Below, one piece after another: positions 28,623-38,562 of a stretch of DNA of 55,841 nucleotides. This DNA comes from an uncultured Bacteroidota bacterium (GTDB lineage Bacteria; Bacteroidota; Bacteroidia; Flavobacteriales; Flavobacteriaceae): contig CABXBY010000002.1 of NCBI GenBank assembly GCA_902510655.1, forward strand, positions 1 through 55,841, given 5' to 3'. Both the position numbers and the translations under genes were made by a program. The notes under the pieces were generated by a model, which was given only the letters and a program-made list of their open reading frames with translations, had not been told where the DNA came from and did no database searches. Every line of letters starts with the position of its first letter. Position 1 is the first letter of the stretch.

Positions 28623-29837
28623 ATGAATAAATTTTCAATCACAATATTGCTTTTTCAATTAATATTTTCAAAAAATTTAAGTCAATTTCATGTGTTACCC
28701 GATAACATATTCAGTGCGAAAATTACAGGATCAAATCTAAATTATCCAGTTTTTAATTTAAAAGATAAAATATTTTTTTCATTTGATGATTTAAATATTA
28801 AAAAGTCAAGTTATTATTATAAAATAAATCATTTTGATTTTGAATGGAAACATTCAAAAGCATTAAAATCAGAATATATTGATGGATACGATGATAATTT
28901 AATTGAAACATTTGATAACTCTTACAATACACTTATCGATTATACTAATTATCAAATTTCTATTCCTAACGAAGATCTCAAATTAAAGATTTCAGGAAAT
29001 TATTCGATTAGTATTCACAACGAAAACGGTGATTTTTTATTCGAAAAAAAGTTTTCCGTTTTAAATAAAATGATTTCAACCAATATCAAAATTAAAAGAT
29101 CTACAGATTTAAAAAAAATTGATAGCCATCAAAATATTGATATTTCTGTAACTTGTGATAATTGTAATAAATTCATTGGCAATTCATCCGATTTGAAATT
29201 GGTTATTCTCAAAAATAATAACTGGAACGATTATAAAGTAATTGAAAGACCTGATTATTTTTTGAATAATACTTTGATTTTTAAAGACATCTCATTTGAA
29301 GGAGGAAATGAATTTTTAAATTTTGATAATTCAAAAATAAACTCAACTAATATCAAGGTTTATAAAACAGAACTTAACGATTTTTATGAAACATATTTAA
29401 GAACTGACATAGATAGAACTAATAGTATTTACCAATACAACCCTGATATTAATGGGTCATTTGTAATTAATAATAATTTCAATATTCCAGAAATAGAAAA
29501 CGATTATACCTTAGTAAAATTTAGCCTCAAACCTGATAGAATAGACGAGAAAAATAGAGTTTTTATAATTGGAGAGTTTAATGATTATAAAATAACAGAT
29601 AAGTACGAACTTAAATTAAATGACGATATATATATGGGAGAATTCAAATTCAAACAAGGTTTTTACAATTACAAATATTTATCCGTATTACCAGGAAATA
29701 AAGTAAAAAAATATGCTGGGAATTTTTGGGAAACACAAAATATCTATAATGCATTATTATACCAGAAAAAACTAACTGAAAAATATTACAAACTAATTTC
29801 GATTAGCGAGTTATCTAGTGTCAATATTAAAAATTAA
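28623..29837 (+). CDS. DUF5103 / type IX secretion system plug-like protein
   Basis: YYKINHFDFEWKHSKALKSEYIDGYDDNLIETFDNSYNTLIDYTNYQISIPNEDLKLKISGNYSISI is characteristic of the family; N-terminal signal sequence. Confidence 0.8.
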   Translation: MNKFSITILLFQLIFSKNLSQFHVLPDNIFSAKITGSNLNYPVFNLKDKIFFSFDDLNIKKSSYYYKINHFDFEWKHSKALKSEYIDGYDDNLIETFDNSYNTLIDYTNYQISIPNEDLKLKISGNYSISIHNENGDFLFEKKFSVLNKMISTNIKIKRSTDLKKIDSHQNIDISVTCDNCNKFIGNSSDLKLVILKNNNWNDYKVIERPDYFLNNTLIFKDISFEGGNEFLNFDNSKINSTNIKVYKTELNDFYETYLRTDIDRTNSIYQYNPDINGSFVINNNFNIPEIENDYTLVKFSLKPDRIDEKNRVFIIGEFNDYKITDKYELKLNDDIYMGEFKFKQGFYNYKYLSVLPGNKVKKYAGNFWETQNIYNALLYQKKLTEKYYKLISISELSSVNIKN

Positions 29838-29880
29838 AAAAGCTAATTAAATTCTTATTTTAAATATATAACTTAGCCCG

Positions 29881-30267
29881 ATGATTAATCATGTTACTAG
29901 AGGTATTAAAATTTCTGTCAAAGTTTTATTTGACGGTTCATATTTCAAAAACTATATTTTGAATTACTCTTTTAGTTATACAATTTCAATAATAAATCAA
30001 AGCAAAAATTCTGTCCAACTTAAATCCAGACATTGGAGAATTTTTGATTCCTTAAATAGTGATATCACAATAGACGGAGAGGGAGTAGTTGGAGATAAAC
30101 CAATTATCAAGCCTGGAGATTCTCACATATATTCATCAGGCTGTTTAATAACATCTACGGTTGGTGCAATGAGGGGGTTTTATAATATGATTGACATAAA
30201 TACAGGGAAAAAATTTAGAGCCTATATTCCAACTTTTAAATTAAACTCTCCTCAAGCACTTAATTAA
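29881..30267 (+). CDS. apaG: ApaG domain protein
   Basis: YTISIINQSKNSVQLKSRHWRIFDSLN..VVGDKPIIKPGDSHIYSSGCLITSTVGAMRGFY. Confidence 0.95.
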   Translation: MINHVTRGIKISVKVLFDGSYFKNYILNYSFSYTISIINQSKNSVQLKSRHWRIFDSLNSDITIDGEGVVGDKPIIKPGDSHIYSSGCLITSTVGAMRGFYNMIDINTGKKFRAYIPTFKLNSPQALN

Positions 30268-30292
30268 TAATTTAATATTAAATAAAAATTTT

Positions 30293-31906
30293 ATGTTTAA
30301 AGTTCCAAAGTTAAAAAACGAAGATATTAAAGATTACTTGAAAAATTCTGAAGAAAGAATTGAAGTTCAAAACACTTATAATTCGATGTATAGTCAAAAT
30401 ATAAAAATTCCACTCTACATTGGTGAAGATGAAATTTATACTGAGGAAAGAAAAAATATAAACCCACCACACGATCACAAAAAAGTAGTTGGAAATTTTT
30501 CTGTTTGCAATGAACAACATGTTCATGATGCAATAAATAATTCATTAAGTGTTAAAAATAAATGGACAGAAACTTCATGGCAAGAAAGAGCATCAATATT
30601 TTTAAAAGCTGCAGAATTAATAGCTGGACCTTATAGAGCAAAAATAAATGCTGCTACTATGATTGGTCAATCAAAAACTATATTTCAAGCAGAAATAGAT
30701 GCTGCATGTGAACTTGTAGATTTCCTTAAACTTAACATAGTTTATATGAATGAAATTTATCAAGAACAACCTATTACTGTTGGCGAAGTTTCAAACAAAT
30801 TAGAATATAGACCATTGGAGGGATTTGTTTACGCTATCACGCCGTTTAACTTCACAGCTATTGGAGGAAATTTATGTGCTAGCGCTGCTCTAATGGGGAA
30901 TGTTGTTTTATGGAAGCCTAGTGATCATCAAGTATATAGTGCAAAAGTAATTATGGATGTATTTAAGGAAGCTGGCCTACCTAAAGGTGTAATAAACCTT
31001 ATTACCGGAGATCCTGTAATGATTACTGATATAGCTTTGAAAAATACTAATCTTTCTGGAATTCATTTTACAGGATCTACTGATGTATTTAAATCTCTTT
31101 GGTCCAAAGTCGGATCTAATATTAACATTTACAGAGACTATCCTAGAATTGTTGGTGAGACAGGTGGTAAAGATTTTATCTTTTCACACCCATCTGCTGA
31201 TTCAAAAATAGTTTCAACAGCAATTGTTAGAGGCGGATTTGAATATCAAGGTCAAAAATGTTCAGCTGCATCAAGAGTTTATATTCCTAAGTCTAAATCT
31301 AAAGAAATTATTCAGAATCTAGAAAAACAAATCAGCACCATTACTATGGGTTCCCCTATAGATTTTGAACATTTTATGACTGCAGTCATTCACGAAAATT
31401 CTTTTGATAAAATAGTTAATTACATAGAAACTGCTAAGAAATCTAAAGAAGCTGAAATTATTATTGGTGGAGATCATGACAAATCTAAAGGATATTTTGT
31501 TTCTCCAACAATAATCTTAACAACAAATCCAAATTTCATTACCATGGAAAAAGAAATATTCGGACCAGTTGTAACAATTTATGTTTACGAAGACAATAAT
31601 TGGAAAGACACCCTGTCATTAGTGGACAAGACATCAATGTATGCTCTTACTGGAGCCTTTATTTCAAATGATAGAGACACTATAGATTATGCATTAAAAA
31701 CGCTGAGATATAGTGCAGGTAATTTTTACATTAATGACAAGCCTTCAGGAGCTGTAGTAGGACAACAGCCTTTTGGTGGATCAAGAGCTTCAGGCACAAA
31801 CGATAAAGCAGGTTCAAAATTAAATCTTTTAAGATGGGTTTCTCCTAGATTAATTAAAGAAAATTTTAACCCACCTACTGAGTATCCTTATCCTTATATG
31901 GCATAG
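30293..31906 (+). CDS. pruA: L-glutamate gamma-semialdehyde dehydrogenase
   Basis: ITPFNFTAIGGNLCASAALMGNVVLWKPSD, GETGGKDFIFSHPSAD, GGFEYQGQKCSAASRVY. Confidence 0.95.
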   Translation: MFKVPKLKNEDIKDYLKNSEERIEVQNTYNSMYSQNIKIPLYIGEDEIYTEERKNINPPHDHKKVVGNFSVCNEQHVHDAINNSLSVKNKWTETSWQERASIFLKAAELIAGPYRAKINAATMIGQSKTIFQAEIDAACELVDFLKLNIVYMNEIYQEQPITVGEVSNKLEYRPLEGFVYAITPFNFTAIGGNLCASAALMGNVVLWKPSDHQVYSAKVIMDVFKEAGLPKGVINLITGDPVMITDIALKNTNLSGIHFTGSTDVFKSLWSKVGSNINIYRDYPRIVGETGGKDFIFSHPSADSKIVSTAIVRGGFEYQGQKCSAASRVYIPKSKSKEIIQNLEKQISTITMGSPIDFEHFMTAVIHENSFDKIVNYIETAKKSKEAEIIIGGDHDKSKGYFVSPTIILTTNPNFITMEKEIFGPVVTIYVYEDNNWKDTLSLVDKTSMYALTGAFISNDRDTIDYALKTLRYSAGNFYINDKPSGAVVGQQPFGGSRASGTNDKAGSKLNLLRWVSPRLIKENFNPPTEYPYPYMA

Positions 31907-32585
31907 GTAAGTAAACTATTTTTTTGGTTTCAAAAAAAGCATTGTTGATATAACTATTGATTGCATAGATTCTGGCAGACTTAAAACTCTCTAGTTCTTT
32001 TGTTAAGTCACCACCTTTTAAATATAAAATTCCGTTTTTTAATTGGTGCTTGTTTGTGGTTAAAAATTTACCGTCAACCATTTTAACAAAACTTGACATG
32101 TTAGTTACAGCTCTACTGATTATAAAATCGTACTGTTGATTTACATTTTCTGATCTGATTTTTTCAGCAACAACATTTTTAAGACCTATATCATTAGCAA
32201 TAGCTTGAACTACTTTAATTTTCTTTCCAATTGAATCGGTAAGATGAAATGAAACTTCTGGAAACATAATTGCTAAAGGTATTCCTGGAAATCCTCCTCC
32301 TGTACCAACATCAAGAATTTTTGTTTTAGGTAAAAATTTTATCACTTTAGATATACTTAAAGAATGTAAAACATGCCTAATATTTAATTCTGATATATCT
32401 TTTCTAGAAATTACATTTATTTTATTATTCCAGTCTTCGTAAAGTTTAGTTAGACTGTTGAACTGTTTAATTTGAGAATTCGTCAGGTCTGAAAAATTAG
32501 ATTTAATGATGTTCAAAACTTTTATTAATTTATTCAAAATTACATCAATATTTTTAGCAAAATAAATATCTTTATCAGCATACAT
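31875..32585 (-). CDS. rsmG: 16S rRNA (guanine527-N7)-methyltransferase RsmG
   Basis: KILDVGTGGGFPGIPLAIMFPEVSFHLTDSIGKKIKVVQAIA; FIISRAVTNMSSFV. Start chosen at ATG 32585; the track's upstream start runs into the divergent gene. Confidence 0.92.
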   Translation of the reverse strand: MYADKDIYFAKNIDVILNKLIKVLNIIKSNFSDLTNSQIKQFNSLTKLYEDWNNKINVISRKDISELNIRHVLHSLSISKVIKFLPKTKILDVGTGGGFPGIPLAIMFPEVSFHLTDSIGKKIKVVQAIANDIGLKNVVAEKIRSENVNQQYDFIISRAVTNMSSFVKMVDGKFLTTNKHQLKNGILYLKGGDLTKELESFKSARIYAINSYINNAFFETKKIVYLPMPYKDKDTQ

Positions 32586-32595
32586 TATTTTAATT

Positions 32596-33699
32596 ATGAT
32601 AAAAAAAATAAATGCAATTAAATTCTCTAGAACCGACTCTAAAGAGTTTTTTAAAACTTTAAATAAAAGAGTTAACACTTATTTTAAAGAAAATAATATT
32701 TCAAAAAATGGTAACTGGAAAATTTGGCTCAAAACAATTATAATGTTCAGCCTTCTTTTAACTCCTTATATTCTAATTTCTATTGTAACACTCCCAAGTT
32801 GGATTCAAGTTCTATTATCAGTTATAATGGGTATAGGTTTAGCTGGTATTGGTATGAACGTAATGCATGATGGTAATCACGGTTCATTTTCCAAAAAAAA
32901 ATGGATAAACAGACTAATGGGTGGAAGTATTTATTTATTAGCTGGAAATAGATATAACTGGCAAGTCCAACATAATGTTTTACATCATACTTACACAAAT
33001 ATTCATGGACATGATGAAGATTTAGAAGCAGGACGAATCATAAGATTTTCAAAGCACTCTAAATGGAGGTGGTTTCATAAATTTCAACATTATTATTCTG
33101 TTTTACTTTATGGATTATTGACGTTAAATTGGTCAATTACCACAGATTTTCTTCAAATGAAAAGATTTATGAAAAAAAAATTGTCACACGGAAGATTTCC
33201 AAATCCGTTTGTAAACTGGACTAAATTAATAGTATCGAAAGTACTATATTTTTTGTTCTGGATATTTATTCCAATTTTAGTTTTTAATATAGTGTGGTGG
33301 AAAGTTTTAATATCATTTATTGTAATGCATTACACTGCGGGTCTAATATTGAGTTTAGTTTTTCAATTAGCTCATATTATGGAAGAAGCTGAAATGCCCC
33401 TTCCTGATGTGAAAGGAAACATAAAAAATAGCTGGGCAATTCACCAACTGAAAACAACTGTTAATTTTGCGGCAAACAATAAATTGGTTAACTGGTTTAC
33501 TGGTGGTTTAAATCACCAAGTAGAGCATCACATTTTTCCAAACATTTCCCACGTACATTATGATCAAATTGCGAAAATTGTTAAAAAAACCTCAATTGAA
33601 TTTAATCTTCCCTACAATGAATTTAATACATTTTTTGATGCTATCAGAGCACATTTTCAATTTCTTAAAACTATGGGTTTAAAACCTCAAAACGCTTAA
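32596..33699 (+). CDS. Membrane fatty acid desaturase (acyl-CoA desaturase type)
   Basis: Histidine boxes HDGNHG, HNVLHHTYTN, HQVEHHIFPNISH; four hydrophobic segments. Confidence 0.9.
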   Translation: MIKKINAIKFSRTDSKEFFKTLNKRVNTYFKENNISKNGNWKIWLKTIIMFSLLLTPYILISIVTLPSWIQVLLSVIMGIGLAGIGMNVMHDGNHGSFSKKKWINRLMGGSIYLLAGNRYNWQVQHNVLHHTYTNIHGHDEDLEAGRIIRFSKHSKWRWFHKFQHYYSVLLYGLLTLNWSITTDFLQMKRFMKKKLSHGRFPNPFVNWTKLIVSKVLYFLFWIFIPILVFNIVWWKVLISFIVMHYTAGLILSLVFQLAHIMEEAEMPLPDVKGNIKNSWAIHQLKTTVNFAANNKLVNWFTGGLNHQVEHHIFPNISHVHYDQIAKIVKKTSIEFNLPYNEFNTFFDAIRAHFQFLKTMGLKPQNA

Positions 33700-33705
33700 T
33701 TTAAA

Positions 33706-34899
33706 ATGATTAATAAACTTTCAAAAAGAATTAACAATTTACCTGTTTCAGCAACACTTGCAATGGCTGCAAAAGCAAGAGAATTAAAAGAAAATGGTAT
33801 TGATATTATTGGGCTAAGTCTTGGTGAGCCTGATTTTAATACACCTGATTTTATTAAAGAAGCTGCTATTAAAGCAATTGAAAATAATTATAATTCATAT
33901 ACTCCTGTTGACGGATACGTTGATTTAAAAAAGTCTATTTGTAAAAAATTTAAAAGAGATAACGACTTAGATTATCAACCTGATCAAATTGTTGTTTCAA
34001 CCGGAGCTAAACAATCCATAGCAAATACTGTTCAAGTTTTAGTAAATCCTGGTGATGATGTATTACTTGTAGCCCCATACTGGGTAAGTTATTCCGCAAT
34101 TGTTACACTAGCTGAGGGAAATCCAATTGAAATCAGATCAGATATTTCCAATGATTTTAAAATTTCTCCATTACAGTTAGAAAATGCGATTACTAAAAAT
34201 ACTAAATTGGTAATAATAAATTCACCAAATAATCCTAGTGGTTCTGTGTATACAGAGCAGGAGTATAAAGCTCTTGCTAAAGTTTTAGATAAATATCCTG
34301 AAATATTCATTCTTTCTGATGAAATCTATGAACATATAAATTATGGTGTTCCACATTTTAGTTTTGCAAAAATACCATCAATGTTTAACAGAACAATTAC
34401 TGTAAACGGACTAGCAAAAGCTTTTGCTATGACAGGATGGAGGATTGGCTATATTGGTGCACCTAATTGGATAGCAAAAGCCTGTACTAAAATGCAAGGA
34501 CAAATTACAAGCGGAACAAACTGTATAGCTCAACGTGCTTGTATTTCTGCTCTTGAAGCACCAGTAAGTAAAATTAAGTACATGGTAGATGAATTTAAAT
34601 TAAGAAGAAAATTGATAATCAACCTTCTTAAAGATATTAAAGGATTTAAATTAAATGAACCTAAAGGTGCTTTTTATGTCTTTCCCGATATTTCATCATT
34701 TTTTGGAACAACAATTAAGGGCAAAAAAATAAATAACGCATCTGACTTTGCTATATACTTACTTGAGCAAGCTCACGTAGCAACAGTAACGGGAGACGCA
34801 TTTGGATCTCCAAATAATATTAGAATATCTTATGCTGCCTCAAATGAAAACATTGTAAATGCTGTAAATAGAATTAAGAAAGCTGTTACAATAGGTTAA
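33706..34899 (+). CDS. Pyridoxal-phosphate-dependent (aspartate-type) aminotransferase
   Basis: GLSLGEPDFNTPDFI, NSPNNPSG, SDEIYEHINY, NGLAKAFAMTGWRIGY. Confidence 0.93.
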   Translation: MINKLSKRINNLPVSATLAMAAKARELKENGIDIIGLSLGEPDFNTPDFIKEAAIKAIENNYNSYTPVDGYVDLKKSICKKFKRDNDLDYQPDQIVVSTGAKQSIANTVQVLVNPGDDVLLVAPYWVSYSAIVTLAEGNPIEIRSDISNDFKISPLQLENAITKNTKLVIINSPNNPSGSVYTEQEYKALAKVLDKYPEIFILSDEIYEHINYGVPHFSFAKIPSMFNRTITVNGLAKAFAMTGWRIGYIGAPNWIAKACTKMQGQITSGTNCIAQRACISALEAPVSKIKYMVDEFKLRRKLIINLLKDIKGFKLNEPKGAFYVFPDISSFFGTTIKGKKINNASDFAIYLLEQAHVATVTGDAFGSPNNIRISYAASNENIVNAVNRIKKAVTIG

Positions 34900-36389
34900 T
34901 TCTTCCAAAAGTAAGGAGTAAAAAATATCAAAACAGTAAATAGCTCTAGTCTACCAACCAACATTAAAAAGGCACACCAATATTTACCTATTTCGGGTAA
35001 GCTCTCAAAAGTACTAATTGGACCCAATGTACCTAATGCAGGCCCTACATTTCCTAAAGAAGATGCAGCACCACCAATCGCTGAGACAAAATCAAGACCT
35101 AATGCACTTAAAACTCCTGCTCCAATTATGAATAATATTAAGTATAAAATAAAAAAGGCAAGCACGTGAATTATTATTGGTTTTTCAACAACATGATTAT
35201 TATGCCTCAATGGAAAAATTGCATTTGGATGCAGGGATCTTTTAAATTCTAAAAATCCATTTTTTATTAAAATTAAATGACGTAATACTTTAACTCCTCC
35301 AGATGTAGAACCTGATGACCCTCCCATAAACATAATGCCAAAAAATAACATTGTTAAAAAAGGTGTCCATGAAATAAAATCACCTGTAACGAATCCTGTT
35401 GTCGTTACAAGTGCAACAACTTGAAAAAGAGAATGTCTAAAACTACTTTCGAATTTTCCTAAAACTTCAGGGTGATAAACTTCAGTTGAGGTTAAATTAA
35501 CTTCAAAAAATAAAATTAAAGTAGAAATAAAAACAAATGCACCTACAAATGAAACATACCATTTAAATTCAGTGTCTTGAAATATTTTTTTGAATTTTCC
35601 AGTTAGTCCAAAATAAATTAAAACAAAATTTGTTCCAGCCAAAAACATAAAGAAAATTATAATATACTGTATTAAAGGATTATCATTCCAGAATCCTATG
35701 CTATCATTTTTAGATGAAAAACCTCCAGAGGCTATATTGCTCATCGAATTATTTATTGCATCAAAAAAACTCATTCCTGCGAAAGTTAATAAGATGGTTT
35801 CTAAAAGAGTTAAACCAACATAAATCAGCCACAATCTTTTAGCAGTATCACTAATTCTAGGATGAATCTTGTCACCAGTAAGCCCAGGAGCTTCGGCAGA
35901 AAAAAGCTGCATTCCACCAATTCCTAACAAAGGTAAAATAGCAATTGCAAGAACAATAATACCCATACCTCCTAACCAATGAGTCATACTTCTCCAAAAA
36001 ATTATGCTTTTGGGCAAAGCATCTATATCATTAATTACTGTTGAACCAGTTGTGGTATACCCAGACATTGTTTCAAAAAAGATATTTGGAAATGAAGAAA
36101 TTGACTCAGTTACAACATAAGGAAGCATTCCTGAGAAAACCATTACTAGCCACCCCAATACAACTACAAAATAAGCGTCCCTTTTATTTATTTTTCTTTC
36201 ATTTTTTTTTGAAATAGTCATCAACAAACAACCACAAAAAATAACTAGTGATGATACTATTGTCATTTCATTTAATACACCATCATTAGTTAAATAACTT
36301 ACAAATGCAGAAATAAGCATTGCAAAACCATTGAACATTAATAATAATCCTAAAATGTGAAAAATTAATTTTCTATTTAGTTTAGACAT
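34896..36389 (-). CDS. trkH: TrkH family potassium uptake protein
   Basis: Filter-like segments MSGYTTTGSTV, VTTTGFVTGDF; GGSSGSTSGGVKVLRHLIL. Confidence 0.94.
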   Translation of the reverse strand: MSKLNRKLIFHILGLLLMFNGFAMLISAFVSYLTNDGVLNEMTIVSSLVIFCGCLLMTISKKNERKINKRDAYFVVVLGWLVMVFSGMLPYVVTESISSFPNIFFETMSGYTTTGSTVINDIDALPKSIIFWRSMTHWLGGMGIIVLAIAILPLLGIGGMQLFSAEAPGLTGDKIHPRISDTAKRLWLIYVGLTLLETILLTFAGMSFFDAINNSMSNIASGGFSSKNDSIGFWNDNPLIQYIIIFFMFLAGTNFVLIYFGLTGKFKKIFQDTEFKWYVSFVGAFVFISTLILFFEVNLTSTEVYHPEVLGKFESSFRHSLFQVVALVTTTGFVTGDFISWTPFLTMLFFGIMFMGGSSGSTSGGVKVLRHLILIKNGFLEFKRSLHPNAIFPLRHNNHVVEKPIIIHVLAFFILYLILFIIGAGVLSALGLDFVSAIGGAASSLGNVGPALGTLGPISTFESLPEIGKYWCAFLMLVGRLELFTVLIFFTPYFWKN

Positions 36390-36396
36390 TATCTAT

Positions 36397-37746
36397 TTAT
36401 AAAAATAAACTTTCTACTTTTTTAATACTTTCGGGCTTAGAACAAACAAGTACTCTATCTCCTAGTTTAATCTCAAAATCTCCAAGAGCTATAATTCCTT
36501 TATTATTTCTTATGACTCCGCCAATAATTCCAGTTAATGGAAAATCCAGATCCATAATTTTTTTATTAAGAACCTTTGAATTCTCATTAACTATAAATTC
36601 AACTATTTCAGCATCCATATCATTTAACATAGCTAATTCAACTATATCCCCATTTCGAACAAACTTAAAAATATCATTTGCTGCAAGTAATTTTTTATTA
36701 ATTAAACTATCTATTCCAATTGACTGAGAAAGATTGAAATAATCCATATTTTCAACAAGAGCAATAGTTTTTTTTACTTTTTTTGACTTAGCCATCATAC
36801 ATGACATTATATTAGTTTCAGAATCTCCGCTAGTTGCAATAAAAGCATCCATACTTTCTAAATTTTCTTCAACAAGAAGATCTAAATTTCGACCATCAAC
36901 GTTTAAAACCATAAGATTAGGTAGTTCTTCAGCGATATCATTAGCTTTTTGTTCATTAATTTCAATTAACTTGATATTTAATCCTTCTGAACTCAAGTCC
37001 TTAGATAGCTTTGAACCAACTCTTCCTGCACCAAGTATCATTACATTTTTAACCTTTTGCTTTTCAGTACCCATTAATTTATAAAGTTCTTTAAGACCTT
37101 TTTTATTAGTAATAAAATAAACGTGATCACATTCACAAAAAATAGTATTTCCTCTGGGTATTAAAGTAGAATCACTATCTTCTCTTTTAAGTGCAATTGG
37201 CATAAAATGAACACCTGGAAATACAGATGCAGCCTCCATAACGGTCTTACCAACAAAAGGTGCATTTTTTTCGAGTCTAACCGCCATCATTTTTAATATA
37301 CCATCGTCAAAATCATGACTATTTGTAAAGGCAGATTCGCTAATTATTAGTTTTATTTCATCAGCAGCCAAATTTTCAGGTGAGATAAGCTCATCTATTC
37401 CGATTAAATCAAAATCAATTTCATTACAGTCCTTAATAAATTCAGTATTAGAAATTCTAGCAATAGTTCTTTTAGCACCAAGTTGTTTGGATAAGAAGCA
37501 AGTAGTAAAGTTAGTTGTTTCAGATGTGGTTAAAGAAACTACTAAATCAGAATTCTCAACATCAGCATCCTTTAAAACTGAAATTGAAGCAGCATTGCCT
37601 TCAATAGTTTTAATGTCTAGTTTATTTTCTGCAATATTTAAAATTGATTTTTTATTATCAATTAAGGTAATATCATGGGATTCAAAAGAAAGTAACTTTG
37701 CTAAATGAAAGCCCACTTCACCAGCTCCCGCAATTATAATTTTCAT
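36397..37746 (-). CDS. trkA: Trk system potassium transporter TrkA (two RCK domains)
   Basis: MKIIIAGAGEVGFHLAKLLSFESHDITLID and second GAGRVGSKLSKDLSSEGLNIKLIE; adjacent to trkH. Confidence 0.95.
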   Translation of the reverse strand: MKIIIAGAGEVGFHLAKLLSFESHDITLIDNKKSILNIAENKLDIKTIEGNAASISVLKDADVENSDLVVSLTTSETTNFTTCFLSKQLGAKRTIARISNTEFIKDCNEIDFDLIGIDELISPENLAADEIKLIISESAFTNSHDFDDGILKMMAVRLEKNAPFVGKTVMEAASVFPGVHFMPIALKREDSDSTLIPRGNTIFCECDHVYFITNKKGLKELYKLMGTEKQKVKNVMILGAGRVGSKLSKDLSSEGLNIKLIEINEQKANDIAEELPNLMVLNVDGRNLDLLVEENLESMDAFIATSGDSETNIMSCMMAKSKKVKKTIALVENMDYFNLSQSIGIDSLINKKLLAANDIFKFVRNGDIVELAMLNDMDAEIVEFIVNENSKVLNKKIMDLDFPLTGIIGGVIRNNKGIIALGDFEIKLGDRVLVCSKPESIKKVESLFL

Positions 37747-37769
37747 AAATACATAGTTGTATTACAATA

Positions 37770-37777
37770 CAAATATA
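37770..37777 (-). promoter_or_regulatory. Putative trkA -7 box (TATATTTG on minus strand)
   Basis: TAnnTTTG match; TTG 16 nt further upstream; 23 nt before the start codon. Confidence 0.45.
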
Positions 37778-37800
37778 CTTGATTTTAAAAAATCAAGTAT
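37775..37800. repeat. Perfect 12-bp inverted repeat (ATACTTGATTTT-AA-AAAATCAAGTAT)
   Basis: Read directly; lies between divergent trkA and porT. Confidence 0.9.
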
Positions 37801-37842
37801 GTTTTTTTAATTATTATCAATCTCAAACATAATTTTCTTTAT

Positions 37843-37850
37843 TACATTTG
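37843..37850 (+). promoter_or_regulatory. Putative porT -7 box (TACATTTG)
   Basis: Exact TAnnTTTG match ending 7 nt before the ATG. Confidence 0.45.
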
Positions 37851-37857
37851 AAAATTA

Positions 37858-38562
37858 ATGAGAATATATTTACTCTTTTTATCACTTTTTTTTATAACAA
37901 TAAATAGTTTCGCACAGAGAAATTATTCAAAGATTGAAAATCTTCAAAATTTTGATCAAAAAAAGATTCATTTTGGATATTATTTTGGAGTTAATAACTA
38001 TAATTACAAGTTAGATTATAAAGTAAATCCTGAGAAAAGAACTCTTATTGGAGATCAAGTGGGTATTAATGTAGGTTTAATTGGAGATTTGAGATTGAGG
38101 AAAAATCTAAATTTAAGGTTTGAACCTGGTTTATACACAAATAAATCAGAAATAGTTTTTTATGAAAGAGGGGAGTTTACCAAAAATACTGACACACTAA
38201 GATCAATAAAATCAACTTATATTCATTTTCCTATATTAATAAAATATAGTGCTAAAAGATATAATAATATAAAACCTTATGTCTTAGGCGGATTATCAAC
38301 ATCATTTAATCTTTCAAGTAATCAAAATAGTCCTGAGGATAATAATAACGGTGTATTTAGATTAAAAACAAATTCCTTTTATTACGAGATAGGCTTTGGA
38401 ATTGATTTTTATCTTCAATATTTTAAATTTTCTCCATCGGTTAGAGGTGTTTTTTCATTAAAAAACGAAATAGTTCCTGATCTAGATTCCAACAGTCCCT
38501 GGACTGGTAATATTGATAAAATGTCTAGTAGAGCTATTTTTATAAATTTTTCTTTTCATTAG
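37858..38562 (+). CDS. porT: PorT/SprT-like outer-membrane beta-barrel protein (type IX secretion)
   Basis: KKIHFGYYFGVNNYNYKLDYK, RLRKNLNLRFEPGLYTNKSEIVF, LRSIKSTYIHFPILIKYSAKRYNNIKPYVLGG; flanking RNA methyltransferase and BamA-like gene. Confidence 0.85.
   Translation: MRIYLLFLSLFFITINSFAQRNYSKIENLQNFDQKKIHFGYYFGVNNYNYKLDYKVNPEKRTLIGDQVGINVGLIGDLRLRKNLNLRFEPGLYTNKSEIVFYERGEFTKNTDTLRSIKSTYIHFPILIKYSAKRYNNIKPYVLGGLSTSFNLSSNQNSPEDNNNGVFRLKTNSFYYEIGFGIDFYLQYFKFSPSVRGVFSLKNEIVPDLDSNSPWTGNIDKMSSRAIFINFSFH

Noticed and set aside
30311-30545. Two overlapping antisense ORFs in pruA
   Set aside because: Phe/Tyr-rich translations in two frames of the same A/T-rich stretch; not credible genes.
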